Assembly (NCBI GenBank): GCA_910586585.1
Contig: CAJUKA010000012.1
Location: forward strand, 18,597 to 82,596
Reading direction: 5' to 3'
Source: an uncultured Lachnospiraceae bacterium
GTDB taxonomy: Bacteria > Bacillota > Clostridia > Lachnospirales > Lachnospiraceae
DNA length: 64,000 bases
Shown: positions 17,331 to 29,715 of the stretch, piece after piece
How the letters are laid out: each line of letters starts with the position of its first letter
How positions within the stretch are numbered: the first letter of the stretch is position 1
The notes under the pieces: model-generated
Database searches by the model: none
Seen by the model: only the letters and a program-made list of their open reading frames with translations
Told to the model about the DNA's origin: nothing
Program-made: the position numbers and the translations under genes

Positions 17331-18047
17331 ATGGGAGCAGGAATTTTGTTATCTGGCTCTGATGATATTGACTTTATGATACATGGCGTTTTCCAGTATG
17401 AGTTGTTCGGTCAGAAGCTTTGGATAACAACTACGCATGTCTGTCTGTTCATCGTGATGGCAATCATTGTTATTTTCTGCCTATGTGCGAATAAGGCGGT
17501 GAAACATGCAACAGAAGTCCCTGGAGCTTTCCAAAATGTTGTAGAGCTGGTGGTAGAAAAGCTGGACGGCATGATCAATGGTGTTATGGGGAAAAACGGT
17601 GCTGCGTTTGCTAACTATATTGGCACACTGTTTATTTTTATCCTAATTAGCAACATCTCTGGTCTGGTGGGGCTTAGAGCGCCCACGGCTGATTATGGCG
17701 TGACATTTTCACTTGGATTAATCACATTTACCTTGATAACCTTCAACAAGTTTAAATACCAGAAGGTTTCGGGGGTTATCAAAGGATTGTGTGATCCATG
17801 GCCAATTTGGGCACCATTCAACATTATCGGAGATATTGCAGTACCGATTTCCTTGTCACTGCGTTTGTTTGCAAACGTTTTGTCAGGAAGTGTTATCATG
17901 GCATTGATTTATGGCTTGCTGGGCTTTATCGCTACAGGCTGGCCGGCAGCATTGCATGTATACTTTGACTTGTTCTCAGGAGCAATTCAGACATATGTAT
18001 TCTGTATGCTGACAATGACGTATATCAACAATGCGATTGATGGATAA
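17331..18047 (+). CDS. atpB: F-ATPase subunit a
   Basis: The 238-residue membrane stator subunit providing the ion half-channels. ISLSLRLFANVLSG contains the essential Arg that interacts with the c-ring carboxylate. The C-terminal YVFCMLTMTYINNAI is typical of clostridial a subunits. AAGGAGG precedes the ATG. A 111-bp gap separates it from atpI and 130 bp from atpE, intervals often larger here because of differential expression within the operon. Confidence 0.95.
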   Translation: MGAGILLSGSDDIDFMIHGVFQYELFGQKLWITTTHVCLFIVMAIIVIFCLCANKAVKHATEVPGAFQNVVELVVEKLDGMINGVMGKNGAAFANYIGTLFIFILISNISGLVGLRAPTADYGVTFSLGLITFTLITFNKFKYQKVSGVIKGLCDPWPIWAPFNIIGDIAVPISLSLRLFANVLSGSVIMALIYGLLGFIATGWPAALHVYFDLFSGAIQTYVFCMLTMTYINNAIDG

Positions 18048-18153
18048 AACGAAATGATTTTTCGTACTGAAAAAGACACAGTGCATCAAAATTGAAAACG
18101 TTGATTAAGAGAACAGCCTGCTGTTCTTCAATATGTGAAACAATATGAGTTAA

Positions 18154-18432
<279 letters not shown>

Positions 18433-18568
18433 TCAGATATACAAAATTAGATAAAATGATTAGCAAGTTTTATGGAATGTATATCTTAAAGAATACGCAA
18501 ATCAGTGCAAAACCGGATTGAAATGTACAATGGTTTGCGCAGTAAATCAAGGAAGGAGGTACAAAGGT

Positions 18569-19098
18569 ATGATACTTGCTACCGAGGCAGAGGGATTAAG
18601 CCGCTTATTTGACCTGGATTTTCAGCTTTTAGCTGATGCAGTGCTGATGACGATAGCGATGTTTTTCCTGTTTATGTTTGCATCACATTTCTTATTCAAT
18701 CCTGTGAGGAAAATGCTCAAAGACAGACAGGAAAAGATAAAGGGCGAACTTGAGCAGGCCGCTTCCGATCAGAAATCAGCAGCCGAAATACGTGCGCTCT
18801 ATGAGGAAAAGCTCAATCAGGCAGGCAAAGAGGCAGAGGCAATTTTAACAGATGCCCGCAAGCGTGGTATGGAAAATGAGGCAAGGATTGTTGCTGAAGC
18901 AAAACAAGAGGCAGCAAAAATTATTGAGCGGGCAAAAGTCGAGGCAGAGCTTGAAAAGCAGAAGATGACAGATGAAGTGAAACGTGAAATGATTGCGGTT
19001 GCTTCTGTGATGGCTGCCAGAATTGTCCAGGTTAATATTGATACAAACGCCCAGCATGAACTCATTGAAGAAACTTTGAAAGAAATAGGTGATAGCAC

Positions 19099-19111
<13 letters not shown>
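18569..19111 (+). CDS. atpF: F-ATPase subunit b
   Basis: The 180-residue peripheral stalk subunit. ATG 18569 follows GGAAGGAGG by nine bases, and the longer frame from 18518 is not needed. One N-terminal membrane helix (about 18-40) is followed by FNPVRKMLKDRQEKI and a long alternating charged helix that dimerises in the stalk. It overlaps atpH by 13 bases, indicating coupled translation. Confidence 0.93.
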
Positions 19112-21187
<2,076 letters not shown>

Positions 21188-21210
21188 ATAGAAGGGGGGA
21201 CTGAATATTT

Positions 21211-22062
21211 ATGGCCTCAATGAGAGATATAAAAAGACGTAAAGGCTCTGTACAAAGTACACAGCAGATTACAAAGGCCATGAAGCTTGTTTCCACCGTT
21301 AAACTGCAAAGGGCAAAAGGGCGTGCAGAAAAGTCAAAGACTTATTTTAACTGCATGTATGATACGGTGGTTTCCATGCTTTCCAAGGCAGGAGATATCA
21401 ACCATCCGTACCTTAAGCAAAGCAATTCCCCCAAAAAAGCAGTGATTGTAATCACAGCAAACAGGGGGCTTGCCGGCGGTTACAATTCGAATATTATAAA
21501 GCTTGTACGAGATAATGATTGGAACAAAGAGGATTTGATCATTTATCCGATAGGAAGCAAGGGAAGAGATACTTTTGCAAGATTGGGCTATGAGCTTGGC
21601 GAGGATCATTCCGATGCGATTGACGAGCCAATTTATGCAGATGCGATGACGATCAGCAATCAAGTGCTCAGTGATTTTGCATCAGGTAAGGTGGGAGAGA
21701 TTTATGTTGTTTATACAGGGTTCAAAAATACTGTAACACATATACCAACCAGACTGAAGCTGCTTCCTATCAAGATTGAAGATGAGCGCAAAAGTGAAGA
21801 CAAGGCAGTGCTGGATTTTGAGCCTGAGACAGAGGATGCAATTGATCTCATTATTCCAAAGTATATCACCAGTTTGATTTATGGAGCGATGATAGAGGCT
21901 GTGGCGAGCGAAAATGCAGCCAGAATGCAGGCAATGGATAATGCTACGAACAATGCAGACGAGATTATATCAAGCTTATCTCTGCTTTACAACAGAGCAC
22001 GCCAGAGTGCGATTACACAGGAATTAACAGAGATTATCGCGGGCGCTCAGGCCATATCATAA
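21211..22062 (+). CDS. atpG: F-ATPase subunit gamma
   Basis: The 283-residue central stalk. N-terminal MRDIKRRKGSVQSTQQITKA and C-terminal YNRARQSAITQELTEIIAGA form the coiled-coil shaft; the latter is the family signature. It follows atpA by 23 bp after AAGGGGG. Confidence 0.96.
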   Translation: MASMRDIKRRKGSVQSTQQITKAMKLVSTVKLQRAKGRAEKSKTYFNCMYDTVVSMLSKAGDINHPYLKQSNSPKKAVIVITANRGLAGGYNSNIIKLVRDNDWNKEDLIIYPIGSKGRDTFARLGYELGEDHSDAIDEPIYADAMTISNQVLSDFASGKVGEIYVVYTGFKNTVTHIPTRLKLLPIKIEDERKSEDKAVLDFEPETEDAIDLIIPKYITSLIYGAMIEAVASENAARMQAMDNATNNADEIISSLSLLYNRARQSAITQELTEIIAGAQAIS

Positions 22063-22146
22063 AACGAAAAGAAGTTCTGTTCCTGTTTCGCGTACAGGGG
22101 AAAAGCTATATTTCGTTTAGGTATTCTGCAAAAAAATATTAGATAG

Positions 22147-23553
<1,407 letters not shown>

Positions 23554-23565
23554 GGAGGTGCTACT

Positions 23566-23970
23566 ATGGCAGAGAAGTTCAAGCTTACAATCGTGACGCC
23601 GGACCGTGCGTTTTTTGATGAAGAGGCGGACATGGTGGAATTCAACACAACAGAAGGCGAGATTGGCGTTTATGCTGGTCATGCGCCGCTCACAGTTATT
23701 GTGAAGCCAGGTATTCTAACGATTACACAGGGCGAAACTGTGAGAAATGCAGCTCTTCATGCCGGATTCGTTCAGATACTGCCGCAGGAGATCACAATCC
23801 TTGCAGAGATTATCGAGTGGCCAAGCGAGATTGATGAAGCACGTGCAAATGCGGCGAAGCAACGTGCAGAAGGAAGACTTACAGAGCGCGGAAGCAGCGT
23901 AGATGTTGCAAGAGCAGAGGCGGCTCTGATGCGTTCCATCGCACGTATCAATGCAGCAAAATTGAAATAA
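23566..23970 (+). CDS. atpC: F-ATPase subunit epsilon
   Basis: 134 residues: N-terminal beta sandwich (VTPDRAFFDEEADMVEF, GEIGVYAGHAPL) and a C-terminal helical hairpin (residues about 90-132) that can inhibit ATP hydrolysis. It starts 12 bp after atpD and ends the operon. Confidence 0.95.
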   Translation: MAEKFKLTIVTPDRAFFDEEADMVEFNTTEGEIGVYAGHAPLTVIVKPGILTITQGETVRNAALHAGFVQILPQEITILAEIIEWPSEIDEARANAAKQRAEGRLTERGSSVDVARAEAALMRSIARINAAKLK

Positions 23971-23996
23971 GAAAGAATATAAATCATTGAAAAAAT

Positions 23997-24026
23997 CACT
24001 GTCTGAACAATCGGGCAGTGTTTTTT
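23997..24026 (+). terminator. Terminator of the ATP synthase operon
   Basis: CACTGTC, loop, GGCAGTG (seven pairs with one G-T) followed by six T, 27 bases after the atpC stop. Confidence 0.8.
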
Positions 24027-24059
24027 GTTGTGGTGCTATAACTTACCGTAAGCCAAGAA

Positions 24060-24083
24060 GAATGAGCATGGTTGAACTGTTAC
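24060..24083. repeat. Solo end of a small inverted-repeat element
   Basis: GAATGAGCATGG-TTGAACTGTTAC matches, in inverse orientation with one mismatch, 46193-46216, which is one end of the 120-bp palindromic element there. It looks like a remnant of the same family. Confidence 0.5.
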
Positions 24084-24134
24084 TGTGAAAGATAAATTAA
24101 GCGACAGCAGTCGGTGAGAATTGCTGTCGCCAGT

Positions 24135-24353
24135 TTATAATTTTTGGTCTTTGTCAGAGGGAATATATCGAACAATATCTTTGATATCACAATCTAAAAT
24201 CCGGCATATATCATTCAACGTTTTGGTTGATACATCTTTGTTGTGCTTCAAACGGTGAAGTGTGCTATGTGATAAATGATGTTTGTTTGTCAAAGTGTAC
24301 CAATTTTCGGAAGATTTTTCCAAGGTTTTCCAGAATGGAAAATAGTCAATCAC
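24135..24353 (-). CDS. Small Cro/C1-type HTH regulator, copy A
   Basis: 72 residues from a GTG start at 24353, chosen because GGGGG lies seven bases upstream and the paralog uses the same site; the overlapping ATG is followed directly by TGA. The HTH is read from LSHSTLHRLKHNKDVSTKTLNDICRIL, split as LSHSTLHRLKHNK and VSTKTLNDICRIL, and ends with DCDIKDIVRYIP. It is likely a DNA-binding regulator with an unknown target. A GCGACAGCA/TGCTGTCGC hairpin lies just beyond the stop. The next gene is a near-duplicate 405 bp away. Confidence 0.8.
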   Translation of the reverse strand: MIDYFPFWKTLEKSSENWYTLTNKHHLSHSTLHRLKHNKDVSTKTLNDICRILDCDIKDIVRYIPSDKDQKL

Positions 24354-24539
24354 ATGCAGTCCCCCTTCAATAGTATCTTTAACAATAGAATAAAATATAT
24401 TCTGATACGAAAATATCTTCGCAAGAACGAACATAGAAAGGGTAGGGAATAAAAGTAAAGAAAAAAGAAACAGATTAAGAAAAATGATATAGAAAATAAA
24501 TATAAGCGACAGCAAATAGTGAGAGTTGCTGTCGCTAGT

Positions 24540-24758
24540 TTATAATTTCTGGTCTTTGTCAGAAGGAATGTATCGAACAATATCCTTTATGTCGCAGCCT
24601 AATATTCGGCATAAATCGTTCAGTGTTTTAGTGGTTACATTTTTGTTATATTTTAAACGGTTGAGCGTGCTGTCCGATATGCGGTGGTTCTTCGTCAAAG
24701 TGTACCAATTTTCAGTTGATTTTTCCAGAGTCTTCCAGAACGGAAAATAGTCAATCAC
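24540..24758 (-). CDS. Small Cro/C1-type HTH regulator, copy B
   Basis: 72 residues, also from GTG with the same upstream sequence (GAAGGGGGACTGCAT). It is highly similar to copy A in length, in the ends VIDYFPFWKTLEKS and DIVRYIPSDKDQKL, and in its 3' GCGACAGCA hairpin. Recognition-helix residues differ (DSTLNRLKYNK against HSTLHRLKHNK). The unit arose by tandem duplication of about 405 bp, and divergence of both helix and flanks shows it is not recent. Together the two may compete for or split operator sites. Confidence 0.8.
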   Translation of the reverse strand: MIDYFPFWKTLEKSTENWYTLTKNHRISDSTLNRLKYNKNVTTKTLNDLCRILGCDIKDIVRYIPSDKDQKL

Positions 24759-24900
24759 ATGCAGTCCCCCTTCAAAAATATGATTAACAATAGAATAAAA
24801 TATATTCTGATACTTGAATATCTTTAGAAAAACGAATATATTAAAGGAGAGAGGAAAATATATGTGTAGGCTGTATCATTTGAAAGGAGAAAATCATCAA

Positions 24901-25101
24901 ATGAAATTTTATGAAATTATGTACATCATTGAGGACGAGCAGCAGGAAAGGCTGTTGGCATTGGCAGAGCGCTATGAAAAAGTTAATGGGTGGAATGAAA
25001 AAGAAATATTGCAGTTTGCGGTTGCAGCGACTTACAAATATGATATGGAAAGCAAACTCAAGTTTTTGGAAGGTGAAATTGTCAAAATCGAAAAAGATTA
25101 G
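24901..25101 (+). CDS. Small acidic protein of unknown function
   Basis: A 66-residue helical protein (MKFYEIMYIIEDEQQERL at the start, then Lys/Glu-rich helices). Two in-frame starts are plausible: ATG 24901 after AAAGGAG, or ATG 24862 after AAAGGAGAGAGG, which adds 13 residues. It resembles small CopG- or plasmid-type helical proteins in composition but has no motif I can name. It lies opposite the duplicated HTH genes in an accessory-looking patch. Confidence 0.5.
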   Translation: MKFYEIMYIIEDEQQERLLALAERYEKVNGWNEKEILQFAVAATYKYDMESKLKFLEGEIVKIEKD

Positions 25102-25145
25102 AAGAAACAGCAGGAATTGAAGCATTTCAAAACAGAAAGGAATAA

Positions 25146-25382
25146 ATGCTAATGGGGATAAGGGCGGTTGCAAGGCATGGTATCAGCATATTGAGAAAAA
25201 TGCAGCACAAGGTAAGATTCAAAATAAAACTATGGGAAATGGACAGATTGTGGGAGTACATGGGCGGCAGCTGTTGGGGGTTGTTCCCACCGTCCTTTTA
25301 TTACACACATACAGAAGAAGAAATAGAACGAATATCAAAAGAGATAATGGAACGTCTCAAAAAATTGATTGACGAATTTTAA
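25146..25382 (+). CDS. Hypothetical protein or decayed reading frame
   Basis: A 78-residue frame with AGAAAGG five bases before ATG 25146. The first half is basic and unremarkable, while the end (FPPSFYYTHTEEEIERISK, then a Lys-rich helix) looks like a real protein tail. An overlapping frame across 25153-25375 is also open and looks protein-like (GDKGGCKAWYQHIEKN), so this may be the frameshifted remnant of one gene. I do not recognise either. Confidence 0.3.
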   Translation: MLMGIRAVARHGISILRKMQHKVRFKIKLWEMDRLWEYMGGSCWGLFPPSFYYTHTEEEIERISKEIMERLKKLIDEF

Positions 25383-25683
25383 GCACGTAGGCATTGGTTT
25401 TAAAGGTGCTTTGAGAAATGGAAATGCCCAATCTGCATTTGTGGCGTATAGAAAAAAATATCAAAAACTGAAAAATTTTATTTTGGTAGCGGTTATCTTA
25501 ACAGACAATCAGCTACTTTTTTACCTTATAGGAAAGTGCGAATACAGAACCCCATTGAAACAAAAAATTGTATAGAATGCAAACTTTTGCTAAAACCTTC
25601 AAAATTAATATTCCTTTTAAGGATTTTTTAATATTTCCTGTTTTATAATAAACACAACAAAAAGAAAGGAAGCAGTGAAAAAT
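25383..25683. other. 301-bp interval without a supported gene
   Basis: A 68-residue frame (25369-25575) runs through it but lacks a convincing ribosome binding site or motif. CATTGAAACAAAAAA at about 25554 resembles the strings at 16216 and 56585. The last 60 bases are AT-rich and presumably hold the promoter of the ABC permease; I cannot assign a clear -35. Confidence 0.4.
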
Positions 25684-28059
25684 ATGTGGTTTGAAATACT
25701 GAAAAAAGATTTGAGGAAGCAAAAAGGTGTCAATATCATATTATTTTTGTTTATCACACTATCTACAATATTCCTTGCCAGCAGCGTCAACAATATTTGT
25801 CTGGTTATAAACGGACTTGATACGTACATGGAGTATGCCAATGTCAGTGATGTGATGGTGGTGTTTGGAGCAGAGGACGAAAAGGAGCAATTTGAGGATT
25901 GGCTGGACAGCCGCAGTGAGGTGACAGAATACGCCTATGAGCAGTTATGCGAAATTAAGGCAGATGATATTTTGGTGGTAAAGACAGGAGAAACAAGTTC
26001 CTTTGATGCAAATGGAGCAAGTCTTTATCTAGGATATACAGGAGGAAAATATGCAAAACCGCTGGATGCCCAAGGAAATGATTTGGTGGTTGGAGCAGGA
26101 GAAGTAGCGGTTGCACCCGGTTTGATGGAACGCAATGCACTTCATATCGGGGATGAACTACAATTCAAGCTTTCTGACAAAACATATACCTACCGAGTTG
26201 CTATGCAGGTCAAAGATATCATGTATGGAAATGAAATGAGCGGAATGGGTCGATTTGTATTCTGCAAAGAGGATTATGACAAGATGGTATCAAACTGTAC
26301 CAATGTCAAAATTATGACCTATGGGTATAACACAACAGATTTGCAAAAAACGCTGGATTCCATGAATCATCAGGGATTTACAAGGTTGGCAAATGCGTTT
26401 GAGCGGGACATTTATTCAATGTTGTATGTATTTGATATGATTATTGCAGCACTGTTTATTGTGGTTGGGCTTTGCCTGATTTTGATATCATTGATGATAC
26501 TGCGCTTTTCCTTAAGCTTTACAATGGAAGAAAATTATCGTGAAATAGGCGTAATGAAAGCAATTGGCATGAGAAATTTCTCTATACAAAAAATATATCT
26601 TGTGAAATATTTAACAGTAGTTGCAGTCGGAGCATTTGCTGGATTTTTGCTAAGTATTCCCATTGGGAAAGTGATGGAACGCAGTGTCAGCAAGAATATG
26701 GTGTTGGGGGATAGTGCAAATTCGATTGGCTTGAATTTGCTGTGCAGTGTGGTCATCATTGTTTTTGTGACAGCGATGTGTATTGCATTTACTGGAAAAT
26801 TAAAAAAGATTTCTGCAATTGAGGCAATACGAAGTGGGGGAACTGGCGAACGATATCAGAAGCGCAGAGGGATTAGCCTTTATAAAAGAAAGTATATGGG
26901 AACAATCTCTTTCTTGGGATTAAATGATATTTTATGCAATAAAAAGCGGTATCTGGTGTTGTTTCTTACGTTTTGCATTAGCTTTGTACTGATAACGGTT
27001 CCACTCAATACACTTACAACAATGGAGAGTGATGTGATGGCGGCGAAGTTCAGCCTGAATCCCGATGCAGCAATCTATATAGATACACTTGAGGCCAAAG
27101 GGGATGCACCATACCACAACACCAAAGACTTAGAAAAAGCGCTGCGTCGAATAGAACGTGAGCTGTCAGATAAAGGATATGAGGCTTCCATTAGTGTAGG
27201 GGCATTGTGCTTTGTGGAATATATTCTTGATGATGGAACGTTGTTGAAACCTTTGACCAATTATCCGATTGGTGAAGATGGAGGATACTGTGAATACGGA
27301 GCAGGAGATGCCCCAAGATTAGAGAATGAAGTGGCTTTTTCCAAGAAAATTATGGAAACAAACCATCTGGAAATTGGAGATACGGTAACAGCCACACTGG
27401 GAGGGAAAGAGCAAAAGTTTATTATCACAGGATATTATAGTGACTATATGCAGCTAGGAAATAGCGCCAGGTTAAATCCTGCGATTGATATAAGTGGAGA
27501 AATTTTATCAGGGTACTGGAAAGCGACAGTGAATATGGAAACAGCATTAACCCAAAAAGATCTAGCAGAGCGATTAAAAAAAGAATTTCCTCAGTATGGC
27601 TGGGTGACAGCACAAGAAGCAATTGATGCCAATATTGGTTCAATCAAGGATACAATGCATACAATGCAAATTCCTATGACCGTGCTGTTATGCCTGCTCA
27701 TTATGCTGATATCGCTTCTGATGATGAAGCTGTTTATCGTGCGGGAAAAAGGGCAGCTTGCAATGTTAGGAAGCGTTGGATGGCGCAGGCATGATATTCG
27801 TATGTGGCTGGTGATGCGCATGGTCTGGGTGGTGATTCTTTCTATGATAGTTGCAGTGCCACTTTCTATATTGTGCAATCAGTTTGTTTTGAAAAGGATT
27901 TTTGCCATTATGGGAGCAGAGCTTCAGATACAGGTGGAACCACTAAAGGCATACTTGTTTTATCCATTCGTGCTGCTTGGAGGGATTATGGCTGCAACCT
28001 ATTTTGCAACAGGCAGCGTGAAGAAGATAGGCACGAATGATATGAAGATTGCGGAATAA
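25684..28059 (+). CDS. ABC transporter permease with two FtsX domains
   Basis: 791 residues. ATG 25684 is preferred over GTG 25675 by spacing from AAAGGAAG. Topology: one helix near residue 20, a large extracytoplasmic domain, an FtsX block with three helices (about 240-365), a helix near 425, a second extracytoplasmic domain (about 450-660), and a final three-helix FtsX block (about 665-785). FtsX-type permeases with large outer loops usually export or sense peptides and lipids (MacB, BceB-like roles). The ATPase follows by 31 bp, and a two-component system comes next, suggesting self-regulated antimicrobial defence; that role is inferred. Confidence 0.88.
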   Translation: MWFEILKKDLRKQKGVNIILFLFITLSTIFLASSVNNICLVINGLDTYMEYANVSDVMVVFGAEDEKEQFEDWLDSRSEVTEYAYEQLCEIKADDILVVKTGETSSFDANGASLYLGYTGGKYAKPLDAQGNDLVVGAGEVAVAPGLMERNALHIGDELQFKLSDKTYTYRVAMQVKDIMYGNEMSGMGRFVFCKEDYDKMVSNCTNVKIMTYGYNTTDLQKTLDSMNHQGFTRLANAFERDIYSMLYVFDMIIAALFIVVGLCLILISLMILRFSLSFTMEENYREIGVMKAIGMRNFSIQKIYLVKYLTVVAVGAFAGFLLSIPIGKVMERSVSKNMVLGDSANSIGLNLLCSVVIIVFVTAMCIAFTGKLKKISAIEAIRSGGTGERYQKRRGISLYKRKYMGTISFLGLNDILCNKKRYLVLFLTFCISFVLITVPLNTLTTMESDVMAAKFSLNPDAAIYIDTLEAKGDAPYHNTKDLEKALRRIERELSDKGYEASISVGALCFVEYILDDGTLLKPLTNYPIGEDGGYCEYGAGDAPRLENEVAFSKKIMETNHLEIGDTVTATLGGKEQKFIITGYYSDYMQLGNSARLNPAIDISGEILSGYWKATVNMETALTQKDLAERLKKEFPQYGWVTAQEAIDANIGSIKDTMHTMQIPMTVLLCLLIMLISLLMMKLFIVREKGQLAMLGSVGWRRHDIRMWLVMRMVWVVILSMIVAVPLSILCNQFVLKRIFAIMGAELQIQVEPLKAYLFYPFVLLGGIMAATYFATGSVKKIGTNDMKIAE

Positions 28060-28090
28060 AGATTACGATTTTATTAGGAGGTTTGTAGAT

Positions 28091-28852
28091 ATGAATGCTT
28101 TGAAAGCAAAAGATTTGTGCAAGACATATATTGTAAATAAACGGCAAAATAACGTTCTTCGCAATGTGAATTTGGCAATTGAAGAGGGGGAAATGGTAGG
28201 AATCATGGGGCCTTCTGGTTCGGGAAAGACAACGCTTTTGTATACAATTAGCGGCATGGATACCGCTACAGCAGGAGAAATCAAGTTTTTTGGTGAGGAA
28301 TTGACAAAACTGACCGCAAACCAGGTGAGCGATATGCGCTTGAAACGAATGGGATTTGTATTCCAGCAAATGTATATGCTGAAAAATCTTTCAATTTATG
28401 ATAATATTATACTGCCAGCATATCAGTCCGCTTCCGGTAAAGAACAGCGCAGGGAAGTGAATGAGCGCGCGAAGGTTCTGATGGCAAAGCTTGGTATCAG
28501 TGAGGTGGCAGACAATGACATCAGCGAGGTATCTGGCGGACAACTGCAAAGAGCGTGCATAGCAAGAAGTATGATCAACAACCCCAAAATTATTTTTGCT
28601 GACGAACCGACGGGAGCCTTGAATAAGCAAAATTCTGAGGAAGTTATGAAGGAGCTGAATAAGCTGAATGAGGAAGGAACCACTATTATGATGGTAACGC
28701 ATGACGTGAAAGTGGCATCTCGGTGTGAACATGTATTTTATATTGAAGACGGCAATATTCGAGAAGAGAAGTTTCTGGGAAAACATACAGAGAGCATGGC
28801 AAGAGAGCGAGAGCGGGAACTGAATAACTGGTTGATGAAACTGGGGTGGTAA
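28091..28852 (+). CDS. ABC transporter ATP-binding protein (LolD/MacB type)
   Basis: 253 residues. ATG 28091 follows TTAGGAGG at standard spacing. Walker A GPSGSGKTTLL, Q-loop region FVFQQMYML, signature VSGGQLQRACIARSM, Walker B IIFADEPTGALN and the switch His in MVTHDVKVA are all present. It powers the FtsX-type permease upstream. Residues after 225 form a charged tail. Confidence 0.93.
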   Translation: MNALKAKDLCKTYIVNKRQNNVLRNVNLAIEEGEMVGIMGPSGSGKTTLLYTISGMDTATAGEIKFFGEELTKLTANQVSDMRLKRMGFVFQQMYMLKNLSIYDNIILPAYQSASGKEQRREVNERAKVLMAKLGISEVADNDISEVSGGQLQRACIARSMINNPKIIFADEPTGALNKQNSEEVMKELNKLNEEGTTIMMVTHDVKVASRCEHVFYIEDGNIREEKFLGKHTESMARERERELNNWLMKLGW

Positions 28853-28934
28853 GTGTGAAAAGAGTTTCTAACTGCTTACAGCAGAGGCTGCTTCGCAGAG
28901 AAACTCTAAGTCTGCTATGCAGACTTTTCACAGA

Positions 28935-28960
28935 TTGAGCGCGCTGGCGCTCAATTTTTT
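28935..28960 (+). terminator. Dispersed terminator repeat, copy 2
   Basis: Identical TTGAGCGC-GCTG-GCGCTCAA hairpin followed by six T, 82 bases after the ATPase stop. It is preceded by two more dyads (AGAGTTTCT ... AGAAACTCT and AGTCTGC-TAT-GCAGACT). It should separate the ABC pair from the two-component genes. Confidence 0.85.
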
Positions 28961-28966
28961 CACACC

Positions 28967-28993
28967 GAAGAATGCCCCAAACGGGCATTCTTC
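28967..28993 (+). promoter_or_regulatory. Hairpin in front of the response regulator
   Basis: GAAGAATGCCC, loop CAAAC, GGGCATTCTTC: eleven perfect pairs with no T-run. It lies 42 bases before ATG 29035. It could be an operator dyad or a 5' stabilising hairpin. Confidence 0.45.
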
Positions 28994-29034
28994 ATCTGGA
29001 TTTAAGATTAGTGTTTGGAGGAATGGGGTATGAG

Positions 29035-29715
29035 ATGTATGATATTTTGATGGTTGAGGATGAGGAAGAGCTGGCAGCGCTTTTGCGCCTGTATATGGAA
29101 AAAGCAGGGTATATTGTACAGTGGGCTGCTTCAGGGGAGGAGGCACTTGTCTGCCTGCAAAAAGGTATGCCCAAAATGCTGCTTTTGGATATCACATTGC
29201 CTGGTATTGATGGGTTTGCAGTATGCAGAGAGGTGCGAAAAACAGGCAGTGTGCCGATTTTGATTATCAGTGCCCGCGTGGGAAAAGAAGACCAGCTAAA
29301 CGGTTTTCGACTAGGGGCGGATGATTATATTGAAAAGCCTGTCGATCCGGATTTGCTGATGGCAAAGATTGGCTCTCTATTTGCACGTATCTATGGCACT
29401 TTGGCACAAAAAGAAATTTTGTATTCTGGCAGCATAATGATTGATAAGTCTGCACGCAAGGTTTACAAGGATAAAATACCAGTCGATTTGAATGTAAAGG
29501 AATATGAGCTGCTTTTGCTGTTTGTAGAGAATCCTGGAAAAACACTTGACAAAAACTTCTTATTTCACCGCATTTGGGGCGCAGACAGCTTCAGTGAAAA
29601 TCAGACATTAACCGTGCATATAAAAATGCTGCGAAATAAGATTGAGGAAGACCCCAAAAAACCTATGCACATCAAAACGGTATGGGGAGTGGGATACTGC
29701 TATGAGGAATTATAA
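29035..29715 (+). CDS. OmpR/PhoB-family response regulator
   Basis: 226 residues from ATG 29035 (MYDILMVEDEEELAALL). The receiver has the acidic pair in VEDEEE, phospho-Asp in LLLDITLPG, and YIEKPV with the conserved Lys. The winged-helix domain (about 130-224) ends KTVWGVGYCYEE. It overlaps the kinase gene by 14 bases. It probably controls the ABC genes just upstream. Confidence 0.93.
   Translation: MYDILMVEDEEELAALLRLYMEKAGYIVQWAASGEEALVCLQKGMPKMLLLDITLPGIDGFAVCREVRKTGSVPILIISARVGKEDQLNGFRLGADDYIEKPVDPDLLMAKIGSLFARIYGTLAQKEILYSGSIMIDKSARKVYKDKIPVDLNVKEYELLLLFVENPGKTLDKNFLFHRIWGADSFSENQTLTVHIKMLRNKIEEDPKKPMHIKTVWGVGYCYEEL

Noticed and set aside
25369..25575. 68-residue plus-strand frame
   Set aside because: No ribosome binding site or motif; the sequence is AT-rich and lysine-biased as expected by chance.
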